Assembly: GCA_946626605.1 (NCBI GenBank)
Contig: CAMOUL010000002.1
Span: forward strand, 62,001 to 126,000
DNA from: an uncultured Bacteroidales bacterium
GTDB lineage: Bacteria > Bacteroidota > Bacteroidia > Bacteroidales > Paludibacteraceae
DNA: 64,000 bases
Direction: 5' to 3'
This document shows, piece by piece, positions 1 to 11,543 of this stretch. The first letter of the stretch is position 1; the number at the start of each line of letters is the position of its first letter. The notes below the pieces were generated by a model that saw only the letters and a list, made by a program, of their open reading frames with translations, was not told where the DNA came from and made no database searches. The position numbers and the translations under genes are program-made.

Positions 1-539
1 CTGACGCATTCGGCGTACTGCCTCCTGTATCAATCCTTACTCCGGAGCAGACGAAATACTACTTCCTGAGCGGCTTCACCGCTAAGTTGGCAGGTACCGA
101 GCGCGGTATCACCGAGCCGACCCCGACTTTCTCGGCTTGCTTCGGCCAGGCATTCCTGGAGCTCCATCCGACCAAATACGCAGAGGAGCTGGTTAAGAAG
201 ATGGAGAAGAGCGGTGCAAAGGCATATCTGGTTAACACCGGTTGGAACGGAACCGGCAAGCGTATCTCGATCCGCGACACCCGTGGTATCATCGACGCTA
301 TCCTTGGTGGCGACATCCTGAACGCTCCGACGAAGAAGATCCCGTATTTCAACTTCGAGGTACCGACCGCACTTCCGGGCGTTGATCCTGCTATCCTCGA
401 TCCGCGTGACACCTATGCTGACGCTGCTCAGTGGGAGGAGAAAGCAAAAGACCTCGCAGCTCGCTTCATCAAGAACTTCGACAAATACACGTCGAACGAA
501 GCAGGCAAGGCACTCGTTGCTGCAGGTCCGCAACTTTAA
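1..539 (+). CDS. pckA: phosphoenolpyruvate carboxykinase (ATP), C-terminal part (5' truncated by window)
   Basis: Frame 3 open from window start; [32 protein letters not shown] and [17 protein letters not shown] typical of PckA. Confidence 0.95.
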   Translation, partial: DAFGVLPPVSILTPEQTKYYFLSGFTAKLAGTERGITEPTPTFSACFGQAFLELHPTKYAEELVKKMEKSGAKAYLVNTGWNGTGKRISIRDTRGIIDAILGGDILNAPTKKIPYFNFEVPTALPGVDPAILDPRDTYADAAQWEEKAKDLAARFIKNFDKYTSNEAGKALVAAGPQL

Positions 540-567
540 ATAAATGATACAAAGATAAATTACAACT

Positions 568-3500
568 ATGCAAAACAAAGGACTTGTTAGAATTCTGGCG
601 GTGTGCCTTGCGTTGGTATGCGCCTTCTACCTGTCGTTCTCTCTGGTGACGAGCCACTATGATAAGAAAGCAAAAGAGTACGCAGGTGGTGACGATGCGA
701 AAGAGTACCTTTATCTGGACTCGATAGCAGCAAAGAAAGTATGGTTTGGTTACACCCTGAAAGAGTGCCGCGAGAAAGAGATCAATCTCGGTCTGGACTT
801 GAAGGGTGGTATGAACGTGACGATGGAGGTGTCTGTACCGGACATTCTCGATGCGTTGAGCGGTCATAACGAGACTCCTAATTATAAAGAGGCTCTGGCA
901 CGTGCAAAACAGAAACAGAAATCCAGCGGTACCGATTTCGTGACGTTGTTCATTGAGTCGTACCGTGAGGTGGATCCGGATGGCCAGCTGGCTTCTATCT
1001 TCTCGACCTTCGAGTTGAAGGACAAGGTGACGCTGAACTCGACCAATTCAGAGGTAGAGAAAGTGATCCGCGAGGAGGTTGACGGTGCTATTCAGAACTC
1101 GTTCAACGTGCTCCGTACGCGTATCGACCGTTTCGGTGTTGTTCAGCCGAATATCCAGAAACTGGCTCAGCCGGGTCGTATCCTGATTGAGCTGCCGGGT
1201 ATCAAAGAGCCGGAGCGTGTTCGTAAACTGCTTCAGGGTTCGGCTAACTTGGAGTTCTGGGAGACCTATGAGGCTTCCGAGCTCCTGCCGATATTGGCGC
1301 AAATCAACCGTGAGTTCGCTGCTACGAACGTAGCTGAGGCTGGCGAAGAGGCAAAAACAGCAGAGGTTGCTGAGGCTCCGAAGGCTGAAGAGGCTCCGAA
1401 AGCAGAGGAAGGTGAGCTCGCTGATTTGGTTGATAACTTGGGCGCAGACAGCGCTGCCGTTGAGGCAGATCAAGAGGCTCAGTTGGCAGAGTACAAGAAG
1501 AACAACCCGTTGTTCGCCATCCTCAATCCGTCCATCAACCAAGCCGGTCAGGCTTATCGTGGTCCGGTGATCGGTACCGTTCATTATGTGGATACCGCCA
1601 AGGTAAACGCGATGCTGAACTCGCAGATTGCGAAAGCTGTGCTGCCGCGTGACGCTCGTTTCTACTGGACAGTAAAAGCTATTGACGAGGCAGGTAGTTA
1701 CTACCAACTCGTAGCGCTGAAGGCACAACGTGACGGTCGTGCTTCGTTGGAAGGTGATGTGATCACCGACGCTCGTGCAGACTTCTCGCAGCTGAGCGCT
1801 TATGCCAACGTATCAATGAGCATGAACGCTGAGGGTGCTAAGACCTGGCAGCGTCTGACCAAAGATAACATCGGCAAATCTGTGGCAATCGTGTTGGACG
1901 GCTATGTATATAGCTTCCCGACCGTGCAGAACGAGATAGCAGGTGGCAACAGCCAGATCACCGGTAACTTCACTGTCGAAGAGGCCAAAGACTTGGCTAA
2001 CACTCTGAAATCCGGTAAGATGCCGGCTCCTGCCCGCATCATCGAGGAGAGCGTGGTTGGTCCGTCTCTGGGCCGTGAGGCTATCCAGTCGGGTCTCTGG
2101 TCATTCGTACTGGGCTTCTGCCTGATCCTGATCTACATGATCTTCTATTATGGCTGGATCCCGGGTCTCATCGCCGATGCAGCATTGCTATGTAATGTAT
2201 TCCTGCTGCTGGGTATTCTCGCCTCCTTCTCCGCTGTCTTGACCCTTCCGGGTATCGCCGGTATCGTACTGACTATGGGTACCGCGGTCGATGGTAACGT
2301 GCTGATCTATGAGCGTATACGTGAGGAGTTGAAAGCCGGCAAAGGTATGCGCAAGGCTATCGAGGATGGTTTCAAGGGTGCTATCTCCGCCATTATTGAT
2401 GCGAACGTGACTTCGTTCCTGACCGGTGCTATCCTCGCTATCTTCGGTACAGGTCCTATCAAGGGCTTCGCCGTGACATACATGATCGGTATCGTATCAT
2501 CGTTCTTGACAGCCGTGTTCATCACTCGTCTGCTCTTGGAGGATTATGCAAGCAAGGAGAACGCCAAGGAACTGAGTTTCACCACCAAGCTGATGAAGAA
2601 CTTCCTGCAGAACATTCATTTCGATTTCGTAGGCGCCCGCAAATGGGCTTACTGTCTCTCCGGTGCTCTGGTGATCTTCGCGATCTTGGGTCTGGAGCCG
2701 CATATCTTCGGTAAACTGAATCTCGGTATCGACTTCTCCGGCGGACGTAACTACGTGGTTCGTTTCGACCAAAACATCAATACCCAGGATGTACGCGAGA
2801 GTCTGGAGAAAACCTTCAAGGCTACCCTGGAGGGCGACGAGACCTTCTCGCTCAATGTTATCACGTATGGTAACGATGCCAACCAGGTTCGTATCTCCAC
2901 CAACTACCGCATCCACGAGGACAACGCCGAGGCGGACGAATATATCGAGGGTCTGCTCTATGAGGGATGCAAGCCGTTCCTGGGCGATAATATCTCCTTC
3001 GAGGACTTCCACTCTACGGAGTCGAATGCCAACGTAGGTATCATGCAGAGCCAGAAAGTAGGTCCGGCTATCGCTGATGATATCACTACCAGCGCTATCT
3101 GGGCTGTGCTCGCAGCGCTTGTTGTGATCTTCCTCTATATCCTCCTCCGTTTCCGCAATTTCGCTTACTCGGTAGGTGCATTGGTAGCTCTGGCTCACGA
3201 TACAGTAATTGTGCTGGGTCTGTACGCTATCTTGTGGAAGATCATGCCTTTCTCCATGGAGATCGACCAGGCATTTATCGCAGCGATCCTGACTGTAATC
3301 GGTTATTCAATCAACGATACCGTGGTCATCTTCGACCGTGTTCGTGAGTACAACAGCTTGTATCCGAAGCGCGAGCGCTTGCAGAACATCAACGATGCGT
3401 TGAACAACACTTTGAGCCGTACGTTCTCGACCTCAATGAGTACGTTCGTTGTATTGTTGGCGATCTTTATCTTCGGTGGTGAGACTATCCAGGGCTTCGT

Positions 3501-3627
3501 ATTCGCACTTCTTGTAGGTGTGATCGTCGGTACCTATTCGTCTGTGTTCATCGCTTCACCGATCGCTTATGACATTCAGTTGGCGCAAGCTCGCCGTGCT
3601 GAGAAGAAGGCAGAATTGAAGAAATAA
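568..3627 (+). CDS. secDF: fused protein translocase subunit SecDF
   Basis: 1019 aa; [34 protein letters not shown] (SecD) and [29 protein letters not shown] (SecF) in one ORF. Confidence 0.95.
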   Translation: MQNKGLVRILAVCLALVCAFYLSFSLVTSHYDKKAKEYAGGDDAKEYLYLDSIAAKKVWFGYTLKECREKEINLGLDLKGGMNVTMEVSVPDILDALSGHNETPNYKEALARAKQKQKSSGTDFVTLFIESYREVDPDGQLASIFSTFELKDKVTLNSTNSEVEKVIREEVDGAIQNSFNVLRTRIDRFGVVQPNIQKLAQPGRILIELPGIKEPERVRKLLQGSANLEFWETYEASELLPILAQINREFAATNVAEAGEEAKTAEVAEAPKAEEAPKAEEGELADLVDNLGADSAAVEADQEAQLAEYKKNNPLFAILNPSINQAGQAYRGPVIGTVHYVDTAKVNAMLNSQIAKAVLPRDARFYWTVKAIDEAGSYYQLVALKAQRDGRASLEGDVITDARADFSQLSAYANVSMSMNAEGAKTWQRLTKDNIGKSVAIVLDGYVYSFPTVQNEIAGGNSQITGNFTVEEAKDLANTLKSGKMPAPARIIEESVVGPSLGREAIQSGLWSFVLGFCLILIYMIFYYGWIPGLIADAALLCNVFLLLGILASFSAVLTLPGIAGIVLTMGTAVDGNVLIYERIREELKAGKGMRKAIEDGFKGAISAIIDANVTSFLTGAILAIFGTGPIKGFAVTYMIGIVSSFLTAVFITRLLLEDYASKENAKELSFTTKLMKNFLQNIHFDFVGARKWAYCLSGALVIFAILGLEPHIFGKLNLGIDFSGGRNYVVRFDQNINTQDVRESLEKTFKATLEGDETFSLNVITYGNDANQVRISTNYRIHEDNAEADEYIEGLLYEGCKPFLGDNISFEDFHSTESNANVGIMQSQKVGPAIADDITTSAIWAVLAALVVIFLYILLRFRNFAYSVGALVALAHDTVIVLGLYAILWKIMPFSMEIDQAFIAAILTVIGYSINDTVVIFDRVREYNSLYPKRERLQNINDALNNTLSRTFSTSMSTFVVLLAIFIFGGETIQGFVFALLVGVIVGTYSSVFIASPIAYDIQLAQARRAEKKAELKK

Positions 3628-4874
3628 TGGCTCGCAAGCAAGCACAGACCTGTTCTTTCTGCGGTCGTCCGATGCCGGAGATGTTCGCCGGTGAGCGTGA
3701 CAATGCCATGATATGCAGCGATTGCATCGAAGCAGGGCATCGTATCTTGGCGTCCCGACCGAGGGTAAGTTCGGTACAAGGTGATGATCTGAGTTTGGAG
3801 ACATTGCCGACACCGCAGGGAATAAAGGATTTTCTGGATCAATACGTCATCGGCCAGGAGGAAGCAAAACGCTTCCTCTCGGTCGCTGTGTATAACCACT
3901 ACAAACGTCTGTTGCAGGACAAAAGCGAAGACGATGTGGAGATAGAAAAGAGTAATATCCTTCTGGTCGGTTCTACGGGAACGGGCAAGACGCTGCTGGC
4001 TCGTACAATCGCTAAACTGCTGAAAGTGCCGTTTGCGATAGGTGATGCCACCGCATTGACGCAAGCCGGTTATGTCGGCGAGGACGTAGAGTCGTTGCTG
4101 GTTCGGTTGTTGCAAGATGCTGAGTATGATGTCACAAAGGCGCAAAGAGGTATCGTCTTTATCGATGAAATCGACAAGATTGCCCGTAAATCGGAGAATA
4201 TGTCCATCACTCGGGATGTGAGCGGTGAGGGCGTTCAGCAGAGCCTTTTGAAGATGCTGGAGGGTTCTATTGTCAATGTGCCGCCTCAAGGAGGCCGCAA
4301 GCACCCCGACCAGGAGCTGATTCATGTGGACACGCATAATATTCTCTTTATCTGCGGTGGGGCTTTCGATGGCATTGAGCAGAAGATAGCCCAACGCTTG
4401 CATACCCAGGTAATCGGTTTCTCGGCTCAAGCAGAGGCAGAACGCATTGATAAGAATAATCTGTTGCAATATATCGCTCCGCAAGATCTGAAATCTTTTG
4501 GTTTAATCCCGGAGATTATCGGCCGTCTGCCTGTGTTGACTTATCTGCAACCCTTAGATAGAAAAGCCCTGCGCAACATTCTGACGGAACCTAAAAATGC
4601 ATTGACCAAACAGTACGAGAAACTGCTGGCGATGGATAATGTGACGCTTACCTTTGACGAAGAAGCGTTGGATTATATAGTGGACAAGGCGCTCGAGTAT
4701 AAACTTGGCGCACGTGGCCTGCGAGGGTTGATGGAGACGGTGATGATGGATCTGATGTTTGAATTACCGAACCATAAGAAAACCGGCGCGCCGCAGAAGT
4801 TCACGGTTACCAAAGAATTTGCCCGTGAGAAATTAGAAAAGGCAGACTTCGTCCGACTTCAAAATGCAATATAA
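3627..4874 (+). CDS. clpX: ATP-dependent Clp protease ATP-binding subunit ClpX
   Basis: N-terminal zinc finger [31 protein letters not shown] Walker A; TAATG overlap with secDF stop. Confidence 0.97.
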   Translation: MARKQAQTCSFCGRPMPEMFAGERDNAMICSDCIEAGHRILASRPRVSSVQGDDLSLETLPTPQGIKDFLDQYVIGQEEAKRFLSVAVYNHYKRLLQDKSEDDVEIEKSNILLVGSTGTGKTLLARTIAKLLKVPFAIGDATALTQAGYVGEDVESLLVRLLQDAEYDVTKAQRGIVFIDEIDKIARKSENMSITRDVSGEGVQQSLLKMLEGSIVNVPPQGGRKHPDQELIHVDTHNILFICGGAFDGIEQKIAQRLHTQVIGFSAQAEAERIDKNNLLQYIAPQDLKSFGLIPEIIGRLPVLTYLQPLDRKALRNILTEPKNALTKQYEKLLAMDNVTLTFDEEALDYIVDKALEYKLGARGLRGLMETVMMDLMFELPNHKKTGAPQKFTVTKEFAREKLEKADFVRLQNAI

Positions 4875-4881
4875 GAAGAAT

Positions 4882-4915
4882 AAACGCGACTCGATTGAGC
4901 CGCGTTTGTTTTTTT
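4882..4915. terminator. bidirectional rho-independent-like terminator between convergent clpX and DUF4270 gene
   Basis: AAACGCG..CTC GAT TGAG..CGCGTTT stem followed by GTTTTTTT. Confidence 0.8.
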
Positions 4916-6365
4916 AGAATCCGCTATATACAATTTCCAGTTTCATACCGTTCTTAGCCGACCGAATCTTCGTTGCGGAAACGGTTTGTTGCTGGCGAAC
5001 GGAAGTAACGGCGGTGGCTGAGTTGGAGACAGTTGAAGTACCGATGGTAACGGGCACCAAGAGCATATTCAGCGTCGGATTATTATTCACCTCATATAAC
5101 TTTTCCCTTAATATCTTATGCAATCTGTCGGTCAGGAAATCAGACATGTCGTACGAGTAGTAATAAATCGCATCCCCCACGGAGTCCACGCCTTGTGTTA
5201 ATGTTCCTAATAGCGCGCAGGTATCGGAAGGCAATTCCCTGTTGAGGAAGAACCGCTCAAGGCTCTCTTCACGAATCAGCAACATGTTTGACGCCGGTTG
5301 AATCCAGTCATTATAGGTCTTTTCGCTGGACGAACCGGTGAATTTATTCTCCACACTCACGCGTACCTCTGCCTTGTTGACGTACGGCCATTTGACGGTG
5401 TCTCCCGTTAGCGGGTCACGCATGTTTTGAATGATCGTGTCCGCAATCTCTTTTAATGGGAATTGCAGGCGCGTATATACGCACGCGGGCGCGATAATAT
5501 AATTATAGGTGTCGGAGTCATTTTGCAGTTTCTCGACCAACTCTTTTTTGTCTTCGTAATAGAGATGGTTCACAGTGCGCACTTCGGAGTTGGCATAAAA
5601 CGCCTTGAAATCATGTACTACGGTGTCCCGGCCGGCTTTATTATACCCGAAACGGTAGTAAACACCCAACGCAATATCGGAGATATTAAGAATAGTGGAC
5701 GAACCGAAGGAGGTCTCTATCAAGAGTCCTTTGAAAGCCTCGTTGAAGGTCTTTTGGTCAGTAAAGGAGCGGATTGAAGCAAACTCCTGCATAAAATCAT
5801 CATTCACACGCATCCTCACCATGGGCGAATAAGTGCCGTCGTTATTCTGAATGGAGTCGAGTTTTTCCGAGGCAATCACAATGCGGTGATTTGTCAGGAT
5901 ACTCTTTTCCCGAGAGCAATAGTCGCTGATATTCAAGTCTGTGGGATAAGTGCCGGAGTACTGGAAGGTCTGCTTGTCCATGAGATAAGCATTTACCGCT
6001 ATCGGAGAGTTCGGGTCTCCTTCCCAGCTGGAATAATACATGAACAGACAGATGGAATCTACCGAATCCACCGCAAAATCTGCGGGATACGAGTAGCCTT
6101 CCGGACAAGCCAATTGCGTTAAGATAGATGCTCTGAGAGTTCCGTAGTCCGTCTCTATCTCGCCTAAGAGAAAAGAGTCCGCCTGAGAGATGATGGCGTC
6201 GCAACTATCCACGACGGACGAGATATTAAATGTATCTGCCAACACGAAAATCTTGTCATCCGCATCCAAAACAGACTGACCGGTTGTCGCTACATCGTCC
6301 TTACACCCGGTCCACAAGCCCATTATAGCCGCCAAAAACACTATGAAAACAGTGCGTTTACTCAT
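4914..6365 (-). CDS. DUF4270-type lipoprotein
   Basis: Start MSKRTVFIVFLAAIMGLWTGCKDD (lipobox); Bacteroidota DUF4270-like composition and synteny with glycogen synthase-like gene and panC. Confidence 0.75.
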   Translation of the reverse strand: MSKRTVFIVFLAAIMGLWTGCKDDVATTGQSVLDADDKIFVLADTFNISSVVDSCDAIISQADSFLLGEIETDYGTLRASILTQLACPEGYSYPADFAVDSVDSICLFMYYSSWEGDPNSPIAVNAYLMDKQTFQYSGTYPTDLNISDYCSREKSILTNHRIVIASEKLDSIQNNDGTYSPMVRMRVNDDFMQEFASIRSFTDQKTFNEAFKGLLIETSFGSSTILNISDIALGVYYRFGYNKAGRDTVVHDFKAFYANSEVRTVNHLYYEDKKELVEKLQNDSDTYNYIIAPACVYTRLQFPLKEIADTIIQNMRDPLTGDTVKWPYVNKAEVRVSVENKFTGSSSEKTYNDWIQPASNMLLIREESLERFFLNRELPSDTCALLGTLTQGVDSVGDAIYYYSYDMSDFLTDRLHKILREKLYEVNNNPTLNMLLVPVTIGTSTVSNSATAVTSVRQQQTVSATKIRSAKNGMKLEIVYSGF

Positions 6366-7200
6366 TCCCCTTTTGTTGCAACAATGTTTGATAAAACTCC
6401 CATTGACGGGCACATGCATCATTCAAATCTTCCTTTGCTTCGTACGGCAAAATAGGCTTGCCTTTGGTTTCCGCGTAATTAGCCACACGCTGATTGACTT
6501 TCGGCGTTGCATAGACGATAGCATCCGAATAATCCACCGCCAGACGCAGTAATTCCTCGTATCCAACGGGGAAATCCGCAATGGATCGCACATCCGTGTT
6601 GGTGATGCCGTCAATGCGCAGTTTGTCCGCAAACTTCGTGGAGAAAGGCTTTTGGTATTCGTTATCGTCTAACATGAGTACGATTTTGGAATTCGCGAAG
6701 AACGGTTCGTCATTGAACGCCTTCTTGAGATAAAGCGGCGCTAACGCACTCATCCATCCGGAGCAAAGAATGATATCCGGTGTCCAGCGCAGCTTCTTGA
6801 CGGTCTCGATGGCACCGCGTGCGTAGAAAATCACGCGATCGTCATTGTCGGCATACTCCACACCATTCTCATCTGCCACACCTTTGCGGCGATGGAAAAG
6901 ATCATCGTTGTCGATGAAATAAATCTGGATTCTTGCCGTTTGAATAGACGCAACTTTAATCAGAAGTGGATGATCGGAATCCTCGATGATTAAGTTCATA
7001 CCCGAGAGTCGAATCACTTCGTGTAACTGGTTTCTGCGTTCGTTAATCTCGCCAAACTTCGGCATGAAAGTACGCGTCTCATAACCGTGTGCCTGAAAGT
7101 ATTCAGGTAACTGACGATTAAGCAGACGAATGGGATTTTCCTCTGCTAAATAGGGGGTGATCTCCTGCGAGATAAATAGGATGCGTTTCGGCTCTTTCAT
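6358..7200 (-). CDS. short glycogen/starch synthase-like protein (GT5 N-terminal domain only)
   Basis: MKEPKRILFISQEITPYLAEENPIRLLNRQLPEYFQAHGYETRTFMPKFGEINERRNQLHEVIRLSG; about 280 aa. Confidence 0.75.
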   Translation of the reverse strand: MKEPKRILFISQEITPYLAEENPIRLLNRQLPEYFQAHGYETRTFMPKFGEINERRNQLHEVIRLSGMNLIIEDSDHPLLIKVASIQTARIQIYFIDNDDLFHRRKGVADENGVEYADNDDRVIFYARGAIETVKKLRWTPDIILCSGWMSALAPLYLKKAFNDEPFFANSKIVLMLDDNEYQKPFSTKFADKLRIDGITNTDVRSIADFPVGYEELLRLAVDYSDAIVYATPKVNQRVANYAETKGKPILPYEAKEDLNDACARQWEFYQTLLQQKGNE

Positions 7201-7280
7201 AGACAAAATACATTTTCGCAATGCAAAGGTACGAAAAAAAATTGACATATTAAAAAAAAATGTAAAAAAAGTGACGAAAA

Positions 7281-7314
7281 ATTTTATTTTTCGACAAATT
7301 TTGACTATCTTTGC
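7281..7314 (+). promoter_or_regulatory. Bacteroidota-type promoter of panC
   Basis: -7 TATCTTTG at 7306-7313, about 30 nt upstream of the panC ATG. Confidence 0.6.
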
Positions 7315-7343
7315 ACGTTTTTTGGCAAATTAAATATAAAATT

Positions 7344-8240
7344 ATGCAAATAGTTTCTACAAAAAAAGAGTTACAAACTCTTGTGAAGGCTTGTAAGGAG
7401 AGCCACAAAACAATCGGTCTGGTGCCCACAATGGGGGCGTTGCACCAAGGTCACGCTTCGCTCGTGAAACGTGCCGTTGCCGACAATGACATCTGCGTTG
7501 TTTCGGTCTTTGTTAATCCCACACAATTTAATAATAAGGAGGATTTGGCAAAGTACCCGCGTAACATTGAGCGCGATGCGGAACTGCTGAGTTCCATCGG
7601 AGCGGATTACGTCTTTGCGCCGACGCCGGAGGAGATGTATTCTGCAGAAGAAATGAATACGACTTTTGCGTTCGATTTTGCCGGTCTGGATCAGGTCATG
7701 GAAGGAAAAATGCGTCCCGGACATTTCAACGGAGTAGTGCAAGTGGTGAGCCGCTTGTTCTATCTTGTCCAGCCGGATAAAGCCTATTTCGGAGAGAAGG
7801 ATTTCCAGCAATTAGCGATCATTCATCATATGGTTGAGCGCAGCTCAATGGCTGGCACGTTCGGAAATCTGCAGATTATCGACTGTCCTATCGTCCGTGA
7901 GGAATCCGGGCTGGCGCTTTCCAGTCGTAATGAACGTCTTTCTGCAGCAGAAAAAGAAACTGCTCTGGCTATCTCGAAAACGCTTTTTGAGTCGTTGAAA
8001 TGGGCAAAAGAAGCAACAGCAACCGCTTCATCCGCACACCAAAACCCCGCTCACTCCGTTGCTGCCGTCCGGCAACGCGTGATGGATACCATCAACGCCG
8101 TTCCCGGTCTGGAAGTGGAGTATTACGAGATTGTGGATCAGACGACACTTCTTCCGACGGACACCTTTGAGCATGCCATAGGATGCGTCACCGTGTATTG
8201 CGGCCCCGTTCGCTTGATTGATAACATCAAATACGAATAA
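7344..8240 (+). CDS. panC: pantothenate synthetase
   Basis: LVPTMGALHQGHASLVKRA, VSVFVNPTQF, GEKDFQQL, SSRNERLS motifs. Confidence 0.96.
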   Translation: MQIVSTKKELQTLVKACKESHKTIGLVPTMGALHQGHASLVKRAVADNDICVVSVFVNPTQFNNKEDLAKYPRNIERDAELLSSIGADYVFAPTPEEMYSAEEMNTTFAFDFAGLDQVMEGKMRPGHFNGVVQVVSRLFYLVQPDKAYFGEKDFQQLAIIHHMVERSSMAGTFGNLQIIDCPIVREESGLALSSRNERLSAAEKETALAISKTLFESLKWAKEATATASSAHQNPAHSVAAVRQRVMDTINAVPGLEVEYYEIVDQTTLLPTDTFEHAIGCVTVYCGPVRLIDNIKYE

Positions 8241-8270
8241 CCTTTCCATTGAGATTCAGTAAGTCTGTTC

Positions 8271-8314
8271 CCGACGGTCAACCGACGGTCAAGCGACGGT
8301 CAACCGACGGTCAA
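8271..8314 (+). repeat. 11-bp tandem array CCGACGGTCAA x4 (intergenic panC-pdxB)
   Basis: Direct reading: CCGACGGTCAA CCGACGGTCAA GCGACGGTCAA CCGACGGTCAA. Confidence 0.97.
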
Positions 8315-8353
8315 GGCTTACGTAAGTACAATGCTACACCCTCATAAGGACCC

Positions 8354-9322
8354 GTGAAAATCGTTTTTGATCAACATATTCCTTTTCTTTTGGAAACCAT
8401 CCGGCGTGAATGGCCGGAAGTGCAAATTTATCCGATGAAACCGGAGAAAATCGATGCTTCCACCGTGCACGATGCCGATATTCTGATTGTCCGCACGCGA
8501 ACCAAAGTGAATGAACAGTTGTTGAAGGAGTCAAACGTACAGTTGGTTTGTACCGCTACCATCGGTTATGACCATATTGATACTGCTTATTGCGAGTCTC
8601 ACGGAATACGGTGGATGTCTTGTCCCGGATGCAATGCGCAAGCTGTCTGCGATTATATTGAGGAAGCCATCGATGAGTACGTCCGGGCATCCACTCCCGT
8701 TTTGCCACTAACCATCGGTGTCGTTGGAGTCGGGCATGTAGGGAGCAAAGTGGCAGCGATGGCAGAGCGGAAAGGAATGAAAGTCCTCCTCAATGATCCG
8801 CCAAAAGGAATAGGTGTTTCTCTCGATAAAATCGGAAGAAATAGCGATATTATCACCTTCCATGTACCGCTTAAGAACTCTCCGGCAGAGTATCCTACGT
8901 ATCACCTTTGCGACGAAGCGTTTCTGGCAAAATGTAAGCCCGGAGCACTGATCATCAACGCTGCCCGTGGAGGCGTGGTGGACGAGGAAGCCTTGTTGCG
9001 CAGCGGGCATCCTTTCATCTTAGACACTTGGGAAGGAGAGCCGGATATCAATCCTGCCGTTTTGAACGGTGCTTTTCGCGCTTCCATGCACATCGCCGGC
9101 TACTCGGTGGAAGGCAAACGAAACGCATCGCAAATGTGTCTGAATGCTATCGCGGAGCAGTTCTCGCTCCCGAAGATTAATCTTTCGGCTTACCCGTATC
9201 TTGGTCCCTCGGCGGCTCCAAAAAATGGCGAACAATGGCTTGATGCCATCTCTCGATCTCTCAAGGCGCATCCGGAGAATTTTGAGGCTTTGCGCAAGGA
9301 CTATCCGTTAAGAGAAGGGTAG
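8354..9322 (+). CDS. pdxB: 4-phosphoerythronate dehydrogenase
   Basis: GTG start; GVVGVGHVGSKVA Rossmann motif, CPGCNAQAVCDYIEEA, INAARGGVVDEEALL. Confidence 0.9.
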   Translation: MKIVFDQHIPFLLETIRREWPEVQIYPMKPEKIDASTVHDADILIVRTRTKVNEQLLKESNVQLVCTATIGYDHIDTAYCESHGIRWMSCPGCNAQAVCDYIEEAIDEYVRASTPVLPLTIGVVGVGHVGSKVAAMAERKGMKVLLNDPPKGIGVSLDKIGRNSDIITFHVPLKNSPAEYPTYHLCDEAFLAKCKPGALIINAARGGVVDEEALLRSGHPFILDTWEGEPDINPAVLNGAFRASMHIAGYSVEGKRNASQMCLNAIAEQFSLPKINLSAYPYLGPSAAPKNGEQWLDAISRSLKAHPENFEALRKDYPLREG

Positions 9323-9366
9323 TTTAGCGCTTTATAGTACAATTTATGGGCTAAAAGTGCTGTTTT

Positions 9367-9400
9367 TTTTGCATATATGCAAATTTTTTTGTACCTTTGC
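9367..9400 (+). promoter_or_regulatory. promoter of proS
   Basis: TTTGCATATATGCAAATTTTTTTGTACCTTTGC; -7 TACCTTTG 9392-9399. Confidence 0.8.
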
Positions 9401-9439
9401 GCCCGATTTGAAAAAAGTAATTGATAACAAACAGAATAA

Positions 9440-10930
9440 ATGGCAAATTTTCAGAAGTTGACTCCTCGTTCGGAGGATTATTCAAAATGGTACAACGAGT
9501 TGGTCGTCAAGGCCGATTTGGCGGAGCAGTCTGCGGTGCGCGGATGTATGGTGATCAAGCCTTACGGTTACGCTATCTGGGAGACTATCCAAGCAGAATT
9601 AGATCGTCGTTTCAAAGAGAAAGGGGTAAAAAATGCCTATTTTCCCCTCTTGATTCCGAAATCGTTCCTCAGCCGTGAAGCGGAGCATGTGGAGGGTTTC
9701 GCCAAGGAGTGTGCGGTCGTTACCCATCACCGTCTGATGAACGACCCTAATGGCAAAGGCGTAGTAGTCGATCCGCAGGCAAAGTTGGAGGAAGAGCTGA
9801 TTATCCGTCCGACCTCGGAGACCATCATCTGGAGTACCTACAAGAACTGGATTTCGTCGTACCGCGACCTGCCTATTCTCTGCAACCAGTGGTGTAACGT
9901 GATGCGTTGGGAGATGCGTACGCGTCTCTTCCTGCGTACTGCCGAGTTCCTCTGGCAGGAAGGACACACTGCCCATGCGACCAAGGAGGAGGCAGAGGAT
10001 TACGCACGTCAGATGCTGGATGTCTATGCGGATTTTGCGGAGAGTGTGATGGCGATTCCTGTTGTCAAAGGTGTCAAGTCCCCCAACGAGCGTTTCGCGG
10101 GCGCGCTGAATACCTATTGTATTGAGGCGATGATGCAGGATGGCAAAGCGCTGCAAGCCGGTACGTCACATTTCTTGGGTCAGAATTTTGCGAAATCCTT
10201 TGACGTGCAGTTCCTCACCAAGGAGAATAAATATGAGTATGTATGGGCTACCTCGTGGGGCGTCTCGACGCGTCTGATGGGTGCGTTGATCATGACGCAC
10301 AGCGATGATAACGGTTTGGTTCTTCCTCCGCATCTGGCGCCGATTCAGGTGGTTATCGTTCCGATTTTCAAAAAACAGGAGGATCTGGACAAACTGCTCG
10401 CCAAACTGAACCCGATTGCTGATCAACTGAAGGCACTTGGTATCCGCGTCAAGGTAGATGCTGACGAGAAATATACACCGGGTTACAAGTTCGCTGACTA
10501 CGAATTGAAGGGTGTACCTGTTCGTCTGGCGATGGGCGGTCGTGATCTGGAGAACGGTACGATTGAGATAGCACGCCGTGATACCCAGACCAAAGAGACC
10601 ATTTCTATCGATGGAATCGCGGAAATCGTGAAGAATCTCCTGGAGGAAATACAGAAGAACCTCTTGCAAAAAGCACTCGATTTCCGTATCGCCAACACCC
10701 GTGAAGTGAATAGCTACGACGAGTTTAAAGAGGAACTCAAGAAAGGTGGCTTCCTGCTCGCCCATTGGGACGGAACGCCGGAGACCGAGCAGCGTATCAA
10801 GGATGAGACGAAAGCAACTATCCGTTGCATCCCTCTGGCTGATCTGCCGGGTCATCATAACGAACCGGGCAAGTGCATCCTGACCGGAAAACCCTCTGCG
10901 GGACGCGTTATTTTCGCCCTGAATTATTAA
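9440..10930 (+). CDS. proS: prolyl-tRNA synthetase
   Basis: [48 protein letters not shown] class II motifs. Confidence 0.96.
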   Translation: MANFQKLTPRSEDYSKWYNELVVKADLAEQSAVRGCMVIKPYGYAIWETIQAELDRRFKEKGVKNAYFPLLIPKSFLSREAEHVEGFAKECAVVTHHRLMNDPNGKGVVVDPQAKLEEELIIRPTSETIIWSTYKNWISSYRDLPILCNQWCNVMRWEMRTRLFLRTAEFLWQEGHTAHATKEEAEDYARQMLDVYADFAESVMAIPVVKGVKSPNERFAGALNTYCIEAMMQDGKALQAGTSHFLGQNFAKSFDVQFLTKENKYEYVWATSWGVSTRLMGALIMTHSDDNGLVLPPHLAPIQVVIVPIFKKQEDLDKLLAKLNPIADQLKALGIRVKVDADEKYTPGYKFADYELKGVPVRLAMGGRDLENGTIEIARRDTQTKETISIDGIAEIVKNLLEEIQKNLLQKALDFRIANTREVNSYDEFKEELKKGGFLLAHWDGTPETEQRIKDETKATIRCIPLADLPGHHNEPGKCILTGKPSAGRVIFALNY

Positions 10931-10961
10931 TTGGCACAATATTTGTCAGTAGCCTTGTGAA

Positions 10962-11543
10962 ATGAAGCGACTACTGCACATAGTACTGGTTTTGGCAGTG
11001 AGCATGAATATGTTCGCTGCCTCTCAGTATATGGACTCCTGTGCTATCTCTGTGCGCGATGGCGACACACTTTATATGGCATGGCTGCATGAGGTGTGGG
11101 TCTATCCGCCGATGAAATTCAAGAATAAGAAGCAGGAGAAATTCTACTGGCGAACCGTGCGGGACGTGAAAAAATGCCTGCCTTATGCCAAGATGATCAG
11201 CAAAGATATGGAATATGCGGACCAGGAATTAGCCAAACTGCCCGATAAGAAAAGCCGCAAGAAATGGTGGCGCGCCTTCGAAAAGCAGCTTTTCAAAAAA
11301 TACGAGAAGGATTTCCGGGGTATGTATGCCTCCCAAGGAATGATGCTCATGAAACTCATGGATCGGGAGACAGACCGAACGAGCTATGAACTCATCAAGC
11401 AATACAAAGGTAAAACCACTGCGAATTTCTGGCAGTTTGTCGCCAAACTGTTCAAAAATGATCTGAAAGAAGAGTACGATGCGTCCGATAAAGACCGAAT
11501 CGTCGAGCGCGTCATCAACTTAGTGGAAGCGGGCCAACTATAG
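10962..11543 (+). CDS. DUF4294-type protein
   Basis: 193 aa with signal peptide; WRTVRDVKKCLPYAK, LMKLMDRETDRTSYELIKQYKGKTTANFWQ. Confidence 0.7.
   Translation: MKRLLHIVLVLAVSMNMFAASQYMDSCAISVRDGDTLYMAWLHEVWVYPPMKFKNKKQEKFYWRTVRDVKKCLPYAKMISKDMEYADQELAKLPDKKSRKKWWRAFEKQLFKKYEKDFRGMYASQGMMLMKLMDRETDRTSYELIKQYKGKTTANFWQFVAKLFKNDLKEEYDASDKDRIVERVINLVEAGQL

Noticed and set aside
6358-7200. Truncated glycogen synthase as a pseudogene
   Set aside because: N-domain-only versions next to DUF4270 and panC are, to my knowledge, usual in Bacteroidota; the ORF is intact.
8015-8060. Insert in PanC (ATATASSAHQNPAHSVAA) as another repeat array
   Set aside because: No clear period or match to the other repeat families; only a low-complexity loop.
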